Shown here piece by piece: positions 45,372 to 54,129 of a stretch of 64,000 nt of DNA (its first letter is position 1; each line of letters opens with the position of its first letter). The stretch is taken from contig DATCRI010000007.1 in assembly GCA_036569045.1 (NCBI GenBank), positions 1 through 64,000 on the forward strand, written 5' to 3'. Origin of the DNA: Chthoniobacterales bacterium (lineage in GTDB: Bacteria > Verrucomicrobiota > Verrucomicrobiia > Chthoniobacterales > JAATET01). A program made the translations under genes and the position numbers. The notes beneath the pieces are model-generated. The model did not search any database. It was not told the origin of the DNA and saw nothing but the letters and a program-made list of their open reading frames with translations.

Positions 45372-46126
45372 CGCAGGCGGCGCAGCCCGCCGGACTTTCC
45401 GCTGCCAAACCCGCGGGTGACGCGCACCTCCGGCCGGTATTGGATGCGCACCAGCAGATCGCCTCGCCCGCCGCGCGGCTTCGGCAGGCCCTCGCCCGGA
45501 ATCCGGATGATGGCCCCTCGTGCCACGCCCGCCGGAATTTCCACCCGCACGAGAACGCCCGTCGCCCCGGGAATCCGCTCCGTTCCCCCCTGCGCCGCGC
45601 GATCGGCGCTGATCCGCAAATCCGCGCGCAGGTCGGATCCGCGGACCTTGAACCGATAATCCGGTCTGGCGCGCACCCGGACGATCACGAAGCCGCCGCG
45701 AAACGGCTCGTCGCGCGGCAGACGGAAGCGCTCACCCGGCGCGGTATCCGGCGGCACGGTGAATGAATAGGTCTCGGGACCATGCGGATTCGCGGGATCG
45801 TTCACCCGCACCTCCAGCTCCGCGCCGCGCAAAAACTCCTCGATGCGCAGGTTCACGTCCTGCGAGATATTGCGCTCCACCCGGCCCGCAGTTCGCGGCG
45901 GAACCACGTCCTCGCCGCCCCCATGGTCGCGATCGTAGATCCGCCGCTGCTCCGCATCCCAGAGGATTTCGTAGGCGGCATTCAGCTCCTGCAGTCGCGC
46001 GGTGGCTTCGGCCGAGTCTGCGTTGACATCGGGATGATGCCGGCGCGCGAGTCGGCGGTAGGCCGCGCGAATCTGCGCGGTCGTGCAGCCGCGATCGAGG
46101 CCAAGGATGGCGTAGGGGTCATGCAT
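45368..46126 (-). CDS. DnaJ-like co-chaperone, CbpA type
   Basis: 252-aa J-domain protein. J domain at 3-65: YAILGLDRGCTTAQIRAAYRRLARRHHPDVN (HPD at 31-33), then a CbpA/DnaJ C-terminal pair of beta domains (QDVNLRIEEFLRGAELEVR; VEIPAGVARGAIIRIPGEGLPKPRGGRGDLLVRI). There is no Cys zinc finger or Gly/Phe linker, so it is CbpA-like rather than DnaJ. It would stimulate Hsp70 ATPase. Confidence 0.88.
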   Translation of the reverse strand: MHDPYAILGLDRGCTTAQIRAAYRRLARRHHPDVNADSAEATARLQELNAAYEILWDAEQRRIYDRDHGGGEDVVPPRTAGRVERNISQDVNLRIEEFLRGAELEVRVNDPANPHGPETYSFTVPPDTAPGERFRLPRDEPFRGGFVIVRVRARPDYRFKVRGSDLRADLRISADRAAQGGTERIPGATGVLVRVEIPAGVARGAIIRIPGEGLPKPRGGRGDLLVRIQYRPEVRVTRGFGSGKSGGLRRLR

Positions 46127-46227
46127 GTCAGCGCCCGTCATCATGCCTCGCCGGGACCGCAGGGGAACCTCGATTTTCCCTCGCAGTTCCCCTTGCCCGG
46201 GCGCGCTTCCCATTGGACGATGCCCGC

Positions 46228-46497
46228 ATGAGCCTCGACCAGCAGCTGACCCTTATCCAAGGCGGCGAATTCATTGTCTGCGACGAAATCGCGTATTCGG
46301 CCAAGTCGACTCCCGTCACCCTCACGGCGACCGCCGCTCTGCCAATCAACACCATGCGCGCCGTCTCCGTGCGCATCGACGACGAGATGGTGCCCGTGCC
46401 GTTCATTCGCAGCCAGGAACGTCGCGCGATCTCGAATCGCATCCGCATCGACGGTCCGCTGGCCGCCCGCATCGCCGCGGCCCTGGGCTTGAAATAA
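46228..46497 (+). CDS. Small hypothetical protein
   Basis: 89-aa protein without a recognised domain: MSLDQQLTLIQGGEFIVCDE, a beta-rich middle and a C-terminal helix (PLAARIAAALGLK). Its start may be 46213 or 46228; the latter gives a compact N-terminus. Flanked by the DnaJ-like gene (divergent) and the chitosanase gene (convergent). Confidence 0.6.
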   Translation: MSLDQQLTLIQGGEFIVCDEIAYSAKSTPVTLTATAALPINTMRAVSVRIDDEMVPVPFIRSQERRAISNRIRIDGPLAARIAAALGLK

Positions 46498-46509
46498 GCG
46501 CCGGCTCGT

Positions 46510-47286
46510 TCAGTCGAGGCGGAAGTGATTCCCGTAGCAATCCACCTCGATCGGCCGGCGCAGGCGATAATTCCGATCGCGCAGCAGCGTCTGGTAAACC
46601 GCGATCCGATCCACCGCATGAACCCACGTGGAATCCCTCCGCAGCACCGCGAGCCGCACCGCGAGAAACGCATCGAGCCACTTCTTCTCGCTCACCCCGG
46701 TCGCAGGGGTGCCGCCCGCGCGTCGCTTCGCCTTCGCGAGGAGCCGGTTGATGCCATCCTCGCCGTGATTCACGTAGGCGTCGTAGATCTGGCCCTGGGT
46801 GAGCGGATACCGGACGCGGAGCTTCCGCGCGACGGCCATCGCGGGATTCCAGATGAGCCGGTTCACCAGACGGATTTGCGCCCGACGAAAGGCGGGGTCG
46901 CCGCCGCAGGATTGAAAGGCCGCGGGAAATTCCTCGAGGCCTTCGGTGCTCGGATTCCGCCCCTCGCTGTCGTGCGGACCCGCGTCGATCCGGCGGAATG
47001 CGGGCAGGAATCGCACGAGCGCGTTGCCGGGATTCAGGCGCTGATACTCCTCGAGAAAAAACGTGCCGGAATACGTGCCGCTGGTGAAGCCGACGAAACC
47101 GAACGTGTAGCCGCGCTGGTCGCCGATGTTTGCCACGAACGTGTATTGGAACACCGGCGTGCTGTTCTCGAAAATCGACGAAAGCTGCTGGATCGTCTTT
47201 TTGACCGATGCCGCCGGAGCCTGCGCGCCGAATGCGAGAAGACATCCGGCAACGAGAGCGGGCACTCGGAAAGATTTCGGCATCAT
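46510..47286 (-). CDS. csn: GH46-family chitosanase
   Basis: Secreted endo-chitosanase (258 aa). Signal peptide 1-27 (GAQAPAAS). GH46 signatures: QLSSIFENSTPVFQYTFV (catalytic acid Glu40) and ANIGDQRGYTFGFVGFTSGTYSG (catalytic Asp56), then NPGNALVRFLPAFRR, and YDAYVNHGEDGINRLL. It hydrolyses beta-1,4-linked glucosamine, so it points to use of fungal or arthropod chitosan. Start at 47286 or 47283 (two adjacent Met). Confidence 0.9.
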   Translation of the reverse strand: MMPKSFRVPALVAGCLLAFGAQAPAASVKKTIQQLSSIFENSTPVFQYTFVANIGDQRGYTFGFVGFTSGTYSGTFFLEEYQRLNPGNALVRFLPAFRRIDAGPHDSEGRNPSTEGLEEFPAAFQSCGGDPAFRRAQIRLVNRLIWNPAMAVARKLRVRYPLTQGQIYDAYVNHGEDGINRLLAKAKRRAGGTPATGVSEKKWLDAFLAVRLAVLRRDSTWVHAVDRIAVYQTLLRDRNYRLRRPIEVDCYGNHFRLD

Positions 47287-47462
47287 AAATCCGGCGAGAT
47301 GATACGGATCGATCACCATCCGGCCACCGGATTCTCGAGAATCCCATGGATTTCGCATCGAGAAATTTTTTCGGAAAACTGAATGATTCCCAGCCTGCCA
47401 CGTTCCATTTGAAAACCCGGCAGATCCAAAAGCTCTGCCACCTTCGATCCCTGACTACTCCT

Positions 47463-49277
47463 ATGCAAACTCCCATACGACCCGCATCCCTCCTCACCGT
47501 GACCCGCTGGGGAGCCCGCTGCGCGCTGGCCACCGTCATCGGCTTCAGCCCGCTGATTCACGCACAGAATGCCCCGGCGCCCGCCGTGGAGAACTCCACG
47601 AACTCCGACGGCACCGAGCTCCTCTCGGACGACGCGCTGGATGAACTGCTCGGGCCCATCGCGCTCTACCCGGATGCTCTCATCGCGCTGATTTTGCCGG
47701 CATCGACCGTGCCCAGCGATATCACCCTCGCCTCGCGCTATCTCGCCAATGGTGGCGACGGAGACCAGGTCGACGACCAGTCCTGGGATCCCAGCGTGAA
47801 GTCGCTCGCTCACTATCCCGACGTCGTGAAATGGATGGACGACAACCTCGAGTGGACGACGAGCGTCGGCGAGGCCTTCGTGGCGCAGCCGGCGGACGTG
47901 ATGAACTCGATCCAGCGCCTGCGCGGGGAAGCGAACGCCGCGGGCAACCTGCAGGACACGCCACAGCAGAAGGTCGTGAAGCAGGTCGTCGAGGAGAAGA
48001 CCTACATCCGCATCGTGCCCGCGGAGCCGGAGGTCATCTACGTGCCGCAATACGACCCCGAGGTCGTCTACGTCGAGCGCGAGCCGGATTACATTGGGCC
48101 AGTCATCGGCTTCGGCGTCGGTTTCGCCGTCGGTTCCTGGCTGAACTACGACTGCGACTGGGGCCGCCGCGACGTTTACTACGGCGACTACCGCCGCGAC
48201 TGGTATCGCGATGGCGGTTGGGACCGCGGGAACAACAACAATAACAACTGGGTGAACAACACGGTCAACAACGTGAACAACGTCAACGTGGTGAACATCG
48301 ATAACTCCACGGCCCGCCCATGGAGAGCCAGCGCCAACAGCCGTCGGCAGCTCGAGCAACGCCGCCCGGCTTACAATCGCCGCGTCCAGCAGGCGAATGC
48401 CGAAGTGCGTGCCGCCCGCAATGCAAACGGCGGCAAGAAGGGTTCTATTGCCCGTCACAATGCCGTGAAAAGCATTCCGCAACCCACCCGCCTTTCCCAG
48501 AACTCGAACCGCGGGAAGAACGGAAATGGCAAGGGCCAGAATGGCAACGGAAAGAACAACAATGGCGGCAAGGGTAAGAACGGCGACAAGGCCGGAACCG
48601 CCGCAGCGCTGAAGCCGAACAACTTCGCCCCGAACGCCAATGGCAACCAGAACGGGAAGGGCAATGGCAAAAACAAGGGAGATGGAAACGGCAACGGAAA
48701 GAACAAGGGCGACGGACCGAAGCACCACGGAGTGAACACTCCCTCGGCGGCACCGAACGTTCCCGGTCAGCTGAACAGGCCGAAGAACGCCGACAACAAG
48801 CCCGGTAAAGGAAATGGCAAGGGCAACGGCAACGGCAACTCGAACGACGAGCCCAGGAATAGTGGCAAAGGCAACGGCGGTGGCGGAAACGGCGGCGGCA
48901 ACAAGAAGAACAACGACGGTCCCTCGAAGAGGCAGAACGCATCGGGCTCTTCCAGCTCTTCCACGAAGCGGGCGTCCTCCCCGGCGCCGGGCGTGGATCG
49001 CCCGAGCCCGAAAAAGGCCAGCAACGACAGACCCAAATCACAGGATCGTCCCAAGGCGTCCGTTTCCCAGCCGAGGCCCAGGTCGAACGATTCCCGGCCC
49101 AAGCAGCAGGCTCAGCCGAAGAAACAATCGCAACCGAAGTCCCAGGCCAGCAAGCCCTCCAGCGGTCCGAAGAATAACGGGGGCGGTAATGGCGGCGGCG
49201 GTCGAAACAACGGCGGCGACAGAAAGAATGGCAACAACGACAACAAGAAAAAGGGCGACAAAAAGAACAAGGACTAG
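47463..49277 (+). CDS. DUF3300 protein with long Lys/Gly/Asn-rich tail
   Basis: 604-aa exported protein. Signal peptide about 1-34, DUF3300 domain at about 50-210 (LDELLGPIALYPDALIALILPASTVP, WDPSVKSLAHYPDVVKWMDDNLEW, VEEKTYIRIVPAEPEVIYVPQYDPEVVYV), a helical/Asp-rich short part, an Asn-rich run (WDRGNNNNNNWVNNTVNNVNN), and from about 330 a 270-residue low-complexity tail made of KNGNGKGQNGNGK-like and SSKRASSPAPG-like blocks, strongly basic and without hydrophobic core. I cannot say what the tail binds. Confidence 0.82.
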   Translation: MQTPIRPASLLTVTRWGARCALATVIGFSPLIHAQNAPAPAVENSTNSDGTELLSDDALDELLGPIALYPDALIALILPASTVPSDITLASRYLANGGDGDQVDDQSWDPSVKSLAHYPDVVKWMDDNLEWTTSVGEAFVAQPADVMNSIQRLRGEANAAGNLQDTPQQKVVKQVVEEKTYIRIVPAEPEVIYVPQYDPEVVYVEREPDYIGPVIGFGVGFAVGSWLNYDCDWGRRDVYYGDYRRDWYRDGGWDRGNNNNNNWVNNTVNNVNNVNVVNIDNSTARPWRASANSRRQLEQRRPAYNRRVQQANAEVRAARNANGGKKGSIARHNAVKSIPQPTRLSQNSNRGKNGNGKGQNGNGKNNNGGKGKNGDKAGTAAALKPNNFAPNANGNQNGKGNGKNKGDGNGNGKNKGDGPKHHGVNTPSAAPNVPGQLNRPKNADNKPGKGNGKGNGNGNSNDEPRNSGKGNGGGGNGGGNKKNNDGPSKRQNASGSSSSSTKRASSPAPGVDRPSPKKASNDRPKSQDRPKASVSQPRPRSNDSRPKQQAQPKKQSQPKSQASKPSSGPKNNGGGNGGGGRNNGGDRKNGNNDNKKKGDKKNKD

Positions 49278-49295
49278 CTGACGCTTCACCCTCTG

Positions 49296-49322
49296 CCCGG
49301 AGTTTCCCATGGAAACTCCGGG
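49296..49322. terminator. Long perfect hairpin after the DUF3300 gene
   Basis: 12-bp perfect stem CCCGGAGTTTCC, loop CAT, GGAAACTCCGGG, 18 bp after the stop codon. No T-tract follows, so it is hairpin-like but possibly not an intrinsic terminator. Confidence 0.5.
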
Positions 49323-49349
49323 CCACCTCGACCTCTCCGGCTCACAGAC

Positions 49350-49694
49350 ATGACTGCACATCTCGCTCAACTCCGCCGGATCCTTTTCCTGCCGGCATCG
49401 GCCTGTCTGCTCGCGGGCTGCGTTGTCACTCCTGATGGCGCGGTGGTCCTCCCCCCGCCTCCTCCGGTGGTGGTCGCACCGATCGTTCCGACGGTTCCGG
49501 TCGTCTACGGAGGCGGCTACTATGCCGGATACCGTCCCTACTACGGAAGACGCTACGCCTACTATGGAGGCGGCTATCGTCCCTACTGGGGTGGCGGCTA
49601 CGGATATCGCCGAGGTTACGTGGCCTACAATCGGGGCTACTGGGGCGGATACCGCGGCGGCGGCTATTACCGCGGAGGCTACTACCGCCGTTGA
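49350..49694 (+). CDS. Gly/Tyr-rich small lipoprotein
   Basis: 114 aa. Lipobox LLAGC at about Cys25 (ACLLAGCVVTPDG), a Pro/Val linker (PPPPPVVVAPIVPTVPVV), then repeats rich in Gly, Tyr and Arg (GYYAGYRPYYGRRYAYYGGGYRPYWGGGYGYRRGYV). Cell-surface or outer-membrane location is likely; function is unknown. It shares the last 13 bp with the convergent flavoprotein gene. Confidence 0.75.
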   Translation: MTAHLAQLRRILFLPASACLLAGCVVTPDGAVVLPPPPPVVVAPIVPTVPVVYGGGYYAGYRPYYGRRYAYYGGGYRPYWGGGYGYRRGYVAYNRGYWGGYRGGGYYRGGYYRR

Positions 49695-50668
49695 ATCGAG
49701 CTCAGCACTTCGTGAGCGGTTGCCCGGCCGGCGAGCCAGGCGGACTCTACGCGGGATTCCGAAAACGCATCCCCCGTCACAAACAGGCCCGGTGGTAGAT
49801 CCGACACCACGGCAGCCTCCTCCCGGCAATACCGCGCGTAGCGCCAGCGATGCATGAACACATCCCGCGCTGCGGCTCGCGGCAGCTCCCATCGCTCCTC
49901 GAGGCGCTTCCGCAGGCGTTCCGCCCACTCGGCAGGATCTGCTTCGAGAAATTCCCGACTGAATCCCGGCGAGGCCTGCGCCACGAAAACCGTCGTGGCC
50001 GGCGCGATGCGTCCCATCTTGTGATTCTCGCAGGCCGACCACGCGAGATCGTCCACTGGATCGACACGGGCATAGACCTCTCGCGATCGGCCGCTCCATT
50101 CCCCCGCGTAGGCGAAAAACGCGGTGAGGCACGGCGCTAACGCGGCCAAATCCGGCTCCCGCCCCAGCACGGCCAGCGTCTGCGGCAGCGGCGCGGAGCA
50201 CACCACCGCGGCGAAGCCACCGCCGTTTCCTTCCCCCAGATCCCAGCCCTCGTCCCGACGCTCCACCCGGGTGATCAGCGCCTCCATCCGCACCGACAAA
50301 TCTCCCCGGAGCGCCTTTCCGACGCGATTGTTTCCCATGGCGTGATACCACCGCGGCCCGCCGGCCGAAATTTCCCGGCCTTGGAGGTTCACCACCGGCG
50401 CGTCGATCGGGCGCAGCTCATCGCCGCAAAGGGCCTCCATTTCGCGCTGAAACTCCGCATTTCGCATCGTGAAAAACTGGGCGCCGTGGTCCACGATGTG
50501 ATCGCCCCACCGACGAGTGGCGCAGCGGCCACCCAGGCTTCGCGATTTCTCGAAGATCGTGACCTTTGCTCCCGCGGCGGCGAGCCGGCGGGCACAACTC
50601 AATCCCGAAAGCCCCGCTCCGATAACAGCGACGGACGGAGCATCCTGGCGGAAACCGGAAAGAGACAT
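49682..50668 (-). CDS. Renalase-like FAD-dependent oxidoreductase
   Basis: 328-aa flavoprotein of the amine-oxidase/renalase group. FAD-binding VAVIGAGLSGLSCARRLAAAGAKVTIFEKSRSLGGRCATRR at 13-53, GDHIVDHGAQFFTMRNAEF, substrate-domain segments, and a C-terminal LFVTGDAFSESRVESAWLAGRATA that binds FAD. Typical of bacterial proteins that reoxidise NAD(P)H isomers; the substrate here is not known. Confidence 0.88.
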   Translation of the reverse strand: MSLSGFRQDAPSVAVIGAGLSGLSCARRLAAAGAKVTIFEKSRSLGGRCATRRWGDHIVDHGAQFFTMRNAEFQREMEALCGDELRPIDAPVVNLQGREISAGGPRWYHAMGNNRVGKALRGDLSVRMEALITRVERRDEGWDLGEGNGGGFAAVVCSAPLPQTLAVLGREPDLAALAPCLTAFFAYAGEWSGRSREVYARVDPVDDLAWSACENHKMGRIAPATTVFVAQASPGFSREFLEADPAEWAERLRKRLEERWELPRAAARDVFMHRWRYARYCREEAAVVSDLPPGLFVTGDAFSESRVESAWLAGRATAHEVLSSIQRR

Positions 50669-50714
50669 GCCTGACTTACGCGCGCCAGAGCCGGAGCGAT
50701 TCGCTTTTTTCGAC

Positions 50715-51983
50715 CTACAATTCCCCGGCGGCCTTCGGCGTCTTTCCGTCGAGCAGGCAGCTCACGTTCATGTCGCCCATCACGTTGATCGCCGTGCGGC
50801 AGCGATCGAGGAACCAGTCCACCGGCAACAGCAATGCGATGTAAACCGGATCGAGTCCCACTGCGTGAAAGACAAGCGTCATGGTCACCAGGCCGGCCTC
50901 GGGAATGCCCGCCGCGCCGACCGAGGCCACGACGGAGGTGAGCACGACGAGAAATTGCTGCCCGATGGAGAGTTCTATTCCGATGAATTGCGCGATGAAA
51001 AGCGCGGCCATCGCCTCGTAGAGCGCCGTGCCGTCGTTGTTGAAATTCGAGCCAAGCAGCGCACCGAGACTCGCGGATTTTTCCCGCAGGCCGACGCGGT
51101 CACGCAGGCTCTCGAAGGTCACCGGCATCGTCGCCGTGGAGCTGCCCGTCGAGAAGGCCATCACGAGGGCATCCCGGCCGCCCCGCAACAGGTCGAGCGG
51201 GCGCACCCACGAGCACAGCCGCACGCGCACGAGGTAATACGTGGCCTGGAGAAGCAGCGCGAGAATCACCGCGAGCACGAAAATCCCCAGCGCGTGAAAG
51301 GCGCCGAAGCCCTTGGTGCCCACGATGCTCGCCACAAGGCCGAACACCGCCAGCGGCACCACGGCAATGATCCAGTGCAGGATGATGATGAGCGTATCGA
51401 GCCCGAGATCGACCCAGGGAGCGACGCGGTCTTTCTGCACACTGCGGCGAAGCGCCATGCCGAAGGCCACCGCAATGAAGATCACGCCGATCACCTTTCC
51501 CTCGTCGCCGAGCGGGCCCAGCAGGCTCTTCGGGACGTTCTCGACGAGTTGCGAAACGATGTCGACCTTCACGACGGTCTCCTCGCCGGACGGCGCGGAC
51601 TCGTGCGGCGACCAGCGGCCAGGCTGGACAATATTGGCAACGAACAAACCGACAAAAATTGCGACCAGCGTGTTCAGCACGAGCAACCGCAGCAGGCGAG
51701 GCGCGGTTCCCGGCTCGAAGGCCGCCTTGATGAGCGCCTGCACGATGGCCAGAAGAATGAGCGCCGGAGCAAGCGCTCCGAGCAGCCGCAGCACGAGCTT
51801 GCTGAAAATCCCGAGGCCGCTCAGCAACTCGACCACGGCCTCGTTCGGAGCCTCCGGAGTGCCCTTTAAGGCGCCGAGCAGGAGCCCGACAGCCGCGCCG
51901 AGAATCAACCCGCCGACAATGCGCTGGTAGAGCGGCGTGCGCTGCCACCATCCGATGAATCCCGTGGATGTGGTGGTTTCCAT
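50715..51983 (-). CDS. Dicarboxylate/amino acid:cation symporter
   Basis: 422-aa multi-helix transporter of the DAACS (glutamate/aspartate/C4-dicarboxylate) family. Seen: several hydrophobic helices, DALVMAFSTGSSTATMPVTFESL (the SSTATMP re-entrant hairpin), GSNFNNDGTALYEAMAALFIAQ (the NxxG-type helix) and SVGAAGIPEAGLVTMTLV with LPVDWFLDRCRTAINVMGD (sodium/substrate site). Start METTTSTGFIGWW at 51983. Confidence 0.92.
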   Translation of the reverse strand: METTTSTGFIGWWQRTPLYQRIVGGLILGAAVGLLLGALKGTPEAPNEAVVELLSGLGIFSKLVLRLLGALAPALILLAIVQALIKAAFEPGTAPRLLRLLVLNTLVAIFVGLFVANIVQPGRWSPHESAPSGEETVVKVDIVSQLVENVPKSLLGPLGDEGKVIGVIFIAVAFGMALRRSVQKDRVAPWVDLGLDTLIIILHWIIAVVPLAVFGLVASIVGTKGFGAFHALGIFVLAVILALLLQATYYLVRVRLCSWVRPLDLLRGGRDALVMAFSTGSSTATMPVTFESLRDRVGLREKSASLGALLGSNFNNDGTALYEAMAALFIAQFIGIELSIGQQFLVVLTSVVASVGAAGIPEAGLVTMTLVFHAVGLDPVYIALLLPVDWFLDRCRTAINVMGDMNVSCLLDGKTPKAAGEL

Positions 51984-52249
51984 GCGTTCGCCGCGGACCT
52001 TGCCAGCCACGGCGGCGCTTTGGCAAAGGCTTTTCGCCGTCCGATCGATTTCGTGTCGCGGGCCAACGCGAACCGCCACGCTGCACGGCCCCTCACCGCA
52101 AGCAACGCCGCACCGATTCCCATGACGATGACCGCGTGAACAAAGATGAACTCACCCACCCCGGGGAACTCACTAAAACCCGCCCACGAAAGCGCCGGGC
52201 CGCGAACCATTGATGCAACCCGCTCCCACCCTCGAACCCACCCTCTCCC

Positions 52250-52396
52250 ATGCTCTGGTCCATCCTCGTCATCATCCTGCTCTTCTGGGCGCTCGGCTTC
52301 GGCTTTCACGTCGCTGGCAGCCTTATCCACGTCCTTCTCGTCGTCGCCTTGATCGTGCTGGTCGTCCAGCTCCTCACCGGCCGCCGCGCACCCTGA
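52250..52396 (+). CDS. Lmo0937-family small membrane protein
   Basis: 48-aa hydrophobic protein MLWSILVIILLFWALGFG..., with two predicted membrane segments and a basic end (LLTGRRAP). This is the pattern of the lmo0937 family of small bacterial membrane proteins. It is in the gap between the cation symporter and the DUF456 gene, and ends 10 bp before the latter's stop. Confidence 0.7.
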   Translation: MLWSILVIILLFWALGFGFHVAGSLIHVLLVVALIVLVVQLLTGRRAP

Positions 52397-52406
52397 GCGG
52401 CGCCGC

Positions 52407-52883
52407 TTAGGGCAGGAGTGCCGCGATTGCAAACCATGCGATCATCGCGACGCCCACAAGAAATTTGCCAATGAGGCCGGCCGTCGTGCCGAGAAACGTG
52501 CCCCATCCCGATTTTCCTGCCGGCAGGATCCCCCGGCCGCCAAGCAACTCTCCGAGCAGAGCGCCGATCAGAGGCCCCACAAAAATCCCGATCACGCCGA
52601 AAAAAAGGCCGACGATCGCCCCGAGAATTCCCCCGATCGCTCCCCAGCGCGTCGCCCCGAAGTATTTCGCGCCGACCGCCCCGCTCACGAAATCGAGAGC
52701 CATCGCCAGCGTGGCGAGCAGCGTCAGCCCGAGCAAGGTCGGCCAGCCCACGGCGTGGAGCGTGAAGTGATTCAGCACCGCGCCGCCGAGGATCAGGATC
52801 ACGCCGGGCAGCAGCGGGACCACCGTTCCCACGAGCCCGAAGAGCATTAATCCGACGGTCAGAATCCACCACAGCGCATCCAT
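52407..52883 (-). CDS. DUF456-family membrane protein
   Basis: 158-aa inner-membrane protein with four or five helices. Family signature: LFGLVGTVVPLLPGVILILGGAVL, then a Gly-rich part (GAVGAKYFGATRWGAIGGILGAIVGLFFGVIGIFVGPLIGALLGELLGG). Function unknown. Confidence 0.88.
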   Translation of the reverse strand: MDALWWILTVGLMLFGLVGTVVPLLPGVILILGGAVLNHFTLHAVGWPTLLGLTLLATLAMALDFVSGAVGAKYFGATRWGAIGGILGAIVGLFFGVIGIFVGPLIGALLGELLGGRGILPAGKSGWGTFLGTTAGLIGKFLVGVAMIAWFAIAALLP

Positions 52884-52920
52884 CGGCGCAGACGATAGCA
52901 CCTCCGCGCGCCCGCGCGCG

Positions 52921-53233
52921 GTGAAACCATTGACCGGAAACTTTTGCCACAAGTCCCCCGAGCTTGCTTTTCACGGTCACCTCCTTCCGCCGCCTCATTT
53001 GCAACGCCGGCTTCCGCGTCGATTCCATCCAGTGCTTCGGCCCGCCGATCGCCGACCTCACGTCGTCCCAATCCGGCCTTCTTCCCGTCGTCGATCGCCT
53101 CGCCTTCCGCCTGGCCCAGCTCTGGAAGGGCTTTTTCGGCTACCAAATTCTCATCGAGGCCACGCGCCCGGACTCCGTCGATACGCTCATGGCGAATACG
53201 TTCGTCAACCTGCGCACGCCGCCGGCCGCCTAG
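52921..53233 (+). pseudogene. Truncated methyltransferase C-terminal remnant
   Basis: The longest frame (52964-53233) reads LLFTVTSFRRLICNAGFRVDSIQCFGPPIADLTSS... and FFGYQILIEA, which resembles the C-terminus of class I SAM-dependent methyltransferases. The start codon is missing. A neighbouring frame (52921-52980: PLTGNFCHKSPEL) seems to continue the same homology upstream, which suggests a frameshift in addition to a 5' truncation. No SAM-binding motifs remain. Confidence 0.4.
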
Positions 53234-53280
53234 GCGCACCTTCTCATCGCCCGGCGCGGGATTTCCTGCATGATCGCGCC

Positions 53281-54129
53281 ATGAGCCTGCCCGGCCCCAC
53301 TCTCGATCGCATCGTCGCCGCCGCGGGGGCCGCCCCGGTTCTCCTGGACCGCCTGCCGTGGCCCGAAGTCGCCGCCCTGCGCGAACAAAACGGCGGCCTC
53401 CTCCTGCTTCCGCTCGGCGCGACCGAGCAACACGGCCCGCACCTGCCCATCTGCACCGACACGCTGCTGGCGGAATCCGCCTGCGCCTTCGCCTCGGCCC
53501 GCACCGGCGTTCCCGTGCTGCCGCCGCTCGCCTACACCGTCTCGGCCGGCCACACCGCCAAATGGCCCGGCACCTTTTCGCTGCTTCACGAGACGTTCAT
53601 CGCGTCTCTCCGCCAGCTCGCCGCGTGGTGCGCGGCCACCGGCTGGAAGCGCCTGTTGCTCGTGAATTCCCATTTCGGCAACGACGCCTCGATGCGCGTC
53701 GCCGTGGACCAGATTCGCCTCGAGCACCTCGGCCGCCTGCAGATCGCCGCTCGCAGCACCTACCAGCTCACGCCGGAAATCTGGCAGGCCTTCATCGCCG
53801 ATGCCGACGACCTCCACGCAAACAAGGCCGAGACCGACCTGCTTTTGCATCTCGCGCCGGAACTCGTGCGGATGGACCAGCTCGCCGCGGCGGACGATCC
53901 CGACCGCACGGCCAATTCCATCTTCGCCTATCCTGTCGCGCAAACGAGCCTGAATGGCGTCACCGGATTCCCCTCGCGCGCCACCGCCGAGGATGGCGCC
54001 GTCCTCTTCGCGCAGATCGGCGAGGCCCTCACCACCCTCGTCGAACGCGCGAAAACCGACGAGCCCCCGCTCGGCCCCGAGCATTGGGCGGACGTGCCGC
54101 GGCTTGCTACGAGTTTTTTCCAGCCATGA
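53281..54129 (+). CDS. Creatininase-family amidohydrolase
   Basis: 282-aa metal-dependent cyclic amide hydrolase of the creatininase family (creatinine amidohydrolase, formamide hydrolases, and relatives). Metal ligands are present: LLPLGATEQHGPHLPICTD (Glu49, His51, Asp60), LLLVNSHFGND (His131) and HANKAETDLLL (Glu184). It begins a plus-strand run of catabolic genes. The substrate is not determined; creatinine is only one of several possibilities. Confidence 0.88.
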   Translation: MSLPGPTLDRIVAAAGAAPVLLDRLPWPEVAALREQNGGLLLLPLGATEQHGPHLPICTDTLLAESACAFASARTGVPVLPPLAYTVSAGHTAKWPGTFSLLHETFIASLRQLAAWCAATGWKRLLLVNSHFGNDASMRVAVDQIRLEHLGRLQIAARSTYQLTPEIWQAFIADADDLHANKAETDLLLHLAPELVRMDQLAAADDPDRTANSIFAYPVAQTSLNGVTGFPSRATAEDGAVLFAQIGEALTTLVERAKTDEPPLGPEHWADVPRLATSFFQP

